Below the pieces are notes generated by a model. That model had not been told where the DNA came from. It saw only the letters and a list, made by a program, of their open reading frames with translations, and ran no database searches. 64,000 bases of DNA from Pseudomonas siliginis (GTDB lineage: Bacteria > Pseudomonadota > Gammaproteobacteria > Pseudomonadales > Pseudomonadaceae): the NCBI RefSeq assembly GCF_019145195.1, contig NZ_JAHSTW010000004.1, positions 332,812 through 396,811 on the forward strand. The letters are read 5' to 3'. Shown piece by piece: positions 63,171 through 64,000 of this stretch. Made by a program: the position numbers and the translations under genes. Within the stretch, counting starts at the first letter, position 1. The number at the start of each line of letters is the position of its first letter.

Positions 63171-63589
63171 GCTGCTTCTCCTTCACTTTCTGCGTGCAGA
63201 GAGCAGGCCATGGCGAGAGCTAGTTGGCGCAAGGCTCTGGTTTCGCGTTCCAGTTTTTTTTTCCTGGTACGGAGTGCGGCGAATGTCTCGGCTGCGATCT
63301 TGAGCTTCTCGGCGATATCCAGCAGTGTTGGACGCTCTAATTCGCCGAGGCGCGGATCCTTATCCCGTTGCTTGCATCGCTGTACCAGGCGCTGATGGTC
63401 TGGCTGGAAGAAGTCGAGCTTTGCTTGTAGTTTACGAATGGGCTTGACGCTTTCGGCGCGCTGAATTTCGTCTCTTTCTTTTAGTCCCGCAGATTTTCCG
63501 TCGATGTGGCCCATCTTGTAACCAGCCCAAATGAGTAGTCCGGCGAAAGCGATCAGGGTGATGAGTGCGCAAATTTGAATTGCTGTCAT
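63167..63589 (-). CDS. Small membrane-anchored phage protein
   Basis: A 140-residue protein starting at ATG 63589 with GAGGAG upstream. It has one N-terminal helix (ICALITLIAFAGLLIWAGYK) and a long charged coiled-coil-like remainder (KLQAKLDFFQ, EKLKIAAETFAALRTRKKKLERETRALR). Its stop overlaps the next gene. Function unknown; similar small prophage proteins lie near phage integrases. Confidence 0.7.
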   Translation of the reverse strand: MTAIQICALITLIAFAGLLIWAGYKMGHIDGKSAGLKERDEIQRAESVKPIRKLQAKLDFFQPDHQRLVQRCKQRDKDPRLGELERPTLLDIAEKLKIAAETFAALRTRKKKLERETRALRQLALAMACSLHAESEGEAA

Positions 63590-63608
63590 GTTATGTGCTC
63601 CTCGTAAG

Positions 63609-63965
63609 TCATTGGCTGGTGGTGACAACCGTCAATGGTGTGGGTGCCGTTTGGCGTTGGCCGTCCTGCTGCCGCTGCATATCTTCATCAGCCTTGTAGG
63701 CGCGGATGTCGATCAGCGAGGCAACGTGGCGTATGTGCGCGTACTTCAGCGCCTTGCGGCTGGTGTCCAGCGTGGTGATCGGGAGCTGGATCCGGCCGCT
63801 GTTGATTTCTGTCACGAACGACTGCTCGTTGAGATTGCGAAAGTACTGCTCGCGGATTTTTTCCAGCGGGATCAGGACGTCACCGAAGATTCGATACAGC
63901 AGTTCGACGGTGGCCGATTCGGGCGCCGGATGCAGGCGAAGCGGATTCTGTGCAGCGTTACTCAT
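63609..63965 (-). CDS. PrtN-like pyocin activator
   Basis: A 118-residue protein with the PrtN/pyocin-activator pattern: LYRIFGDVLIPLEKIREQYFRNLNEQSFVTEINSGRIQLPITTLDTSRKALKYAHIRHVASLIDI (about 24-88). PrtN activates pyocin and phage-tail promoters in Pseudomonas after DNA damage. It sits in the prophage module just inside the window end, so the element probably continues past base 64000. Confidence 0.85.
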   Translation of the reverse strand: MSNAAQNPLRLHPAPESATVELLYRIFGDVLIPLEKIREQYFRNLNEQSFVTEINSGRIQLPITTLDTSRKALKYAHIRHVASLIDIRAYKADEDMQRQQDGQRQTAPTPLTVVTTSQ

Positions 63966-64000
63966 GGGCTTGTCGAGCCTCCTTGCATTGTTGTCGTGCC

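Overview
The window is a high-GC bacterial chromosome segment that reads as Pseudomonas, most likely the P. fluorescens group. The evidence is the gene content and order (rdgC, an FKBP isomerase, a YkvA-like gene, a tail-specific protease, an ABC transporter block, apeB, rluA, minEDC and a lipid A acyltransferase, an order that from memory resembles the PA3242-PA3263 block of P. aeruginosa) and at least a dozen REP/REPIN-type palindromes built on GAGCCTGCTCGCGA. The species cannot be fixed from sequence alone.

Bases 1-9.7 kb: the end of an acyltransferase gene, a guanidinium exporter behind a guanidine-II riboswitch, a BASS-family transporter, rdgC, two near-identical tRNA-Val/tRNA-Asp pairs, a membrane-anchored catalase-like protein coupled to a di-heme cytochrome peroxidase, an FKBP lipoprotein, a DUF1232 protein preceded by paired DnaA boxes, and a small HTH/hypothetical/Sel1 operon. 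Bases 9.8-15.1 kb hold an Rhs polymorphic toxin with a short coupled leader frame, an A+T-rich toxin tip and an immunity gene. Bases 15.2-26.9 kb return to conserved genes: an EAL-CBS-GGDEF protein, prc, a quinone oxidoreductase, a HAD phosphatase, and an ABC importer operon with a phosphodiesterase-like enzyme, controlled by a divergent HutC-type GntR regulator with two visible candidate operators.

Bases 27-41.5 kb: a secreted M20 amidohydrolase, a frameshifted S-type-pyocin-like DNase bacteriocin with an intact immunity gene, an MscS channel, apeB, a glycosyltransferase and an LPS-kinase-like gene, rluA, minEDC, a lipid A acyltransferase and a patatin-like phospholipase. Bases 41.5-50.5 kb form a purine-degradation island on the minus strand: two Tsx-like outer-membrane proteins, an NCS2 urate/xanthine permease, puuD, allA, alc, uraD and puuE, with uraH divergent. 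Together these take urate through 5-hydroxyisourate, OHCU, allantoin and allantoate to ureidoglycolate and glyoxylate. A palindrome TTGTRTACAA lies before puuE, before uraH and before the AzgA-type purine permease at 57-58 kb, suggesting one regulon.

Between uraH and that permease sit two large unusual genes (50.6-56.1 kb): a 1173-residue protein with a Tcd/Mcf-type pore-forming region and RTX-like calcium-binding repeats, and a 612-residue partner with duplicated modules. This is the strongest candidate here for a poorly described toxin system. The right end has a LysE exporter, the purine permease, a divergent MarR/aminotransferase pair, a glutaredoxin-fold protein and folE, and from 61.48 kb the end of a prophage or related element: integrase, excisionase-like gene, a small membrane protein and a PrtN-type activator. 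The integrase stop lies only a few bases before folE.
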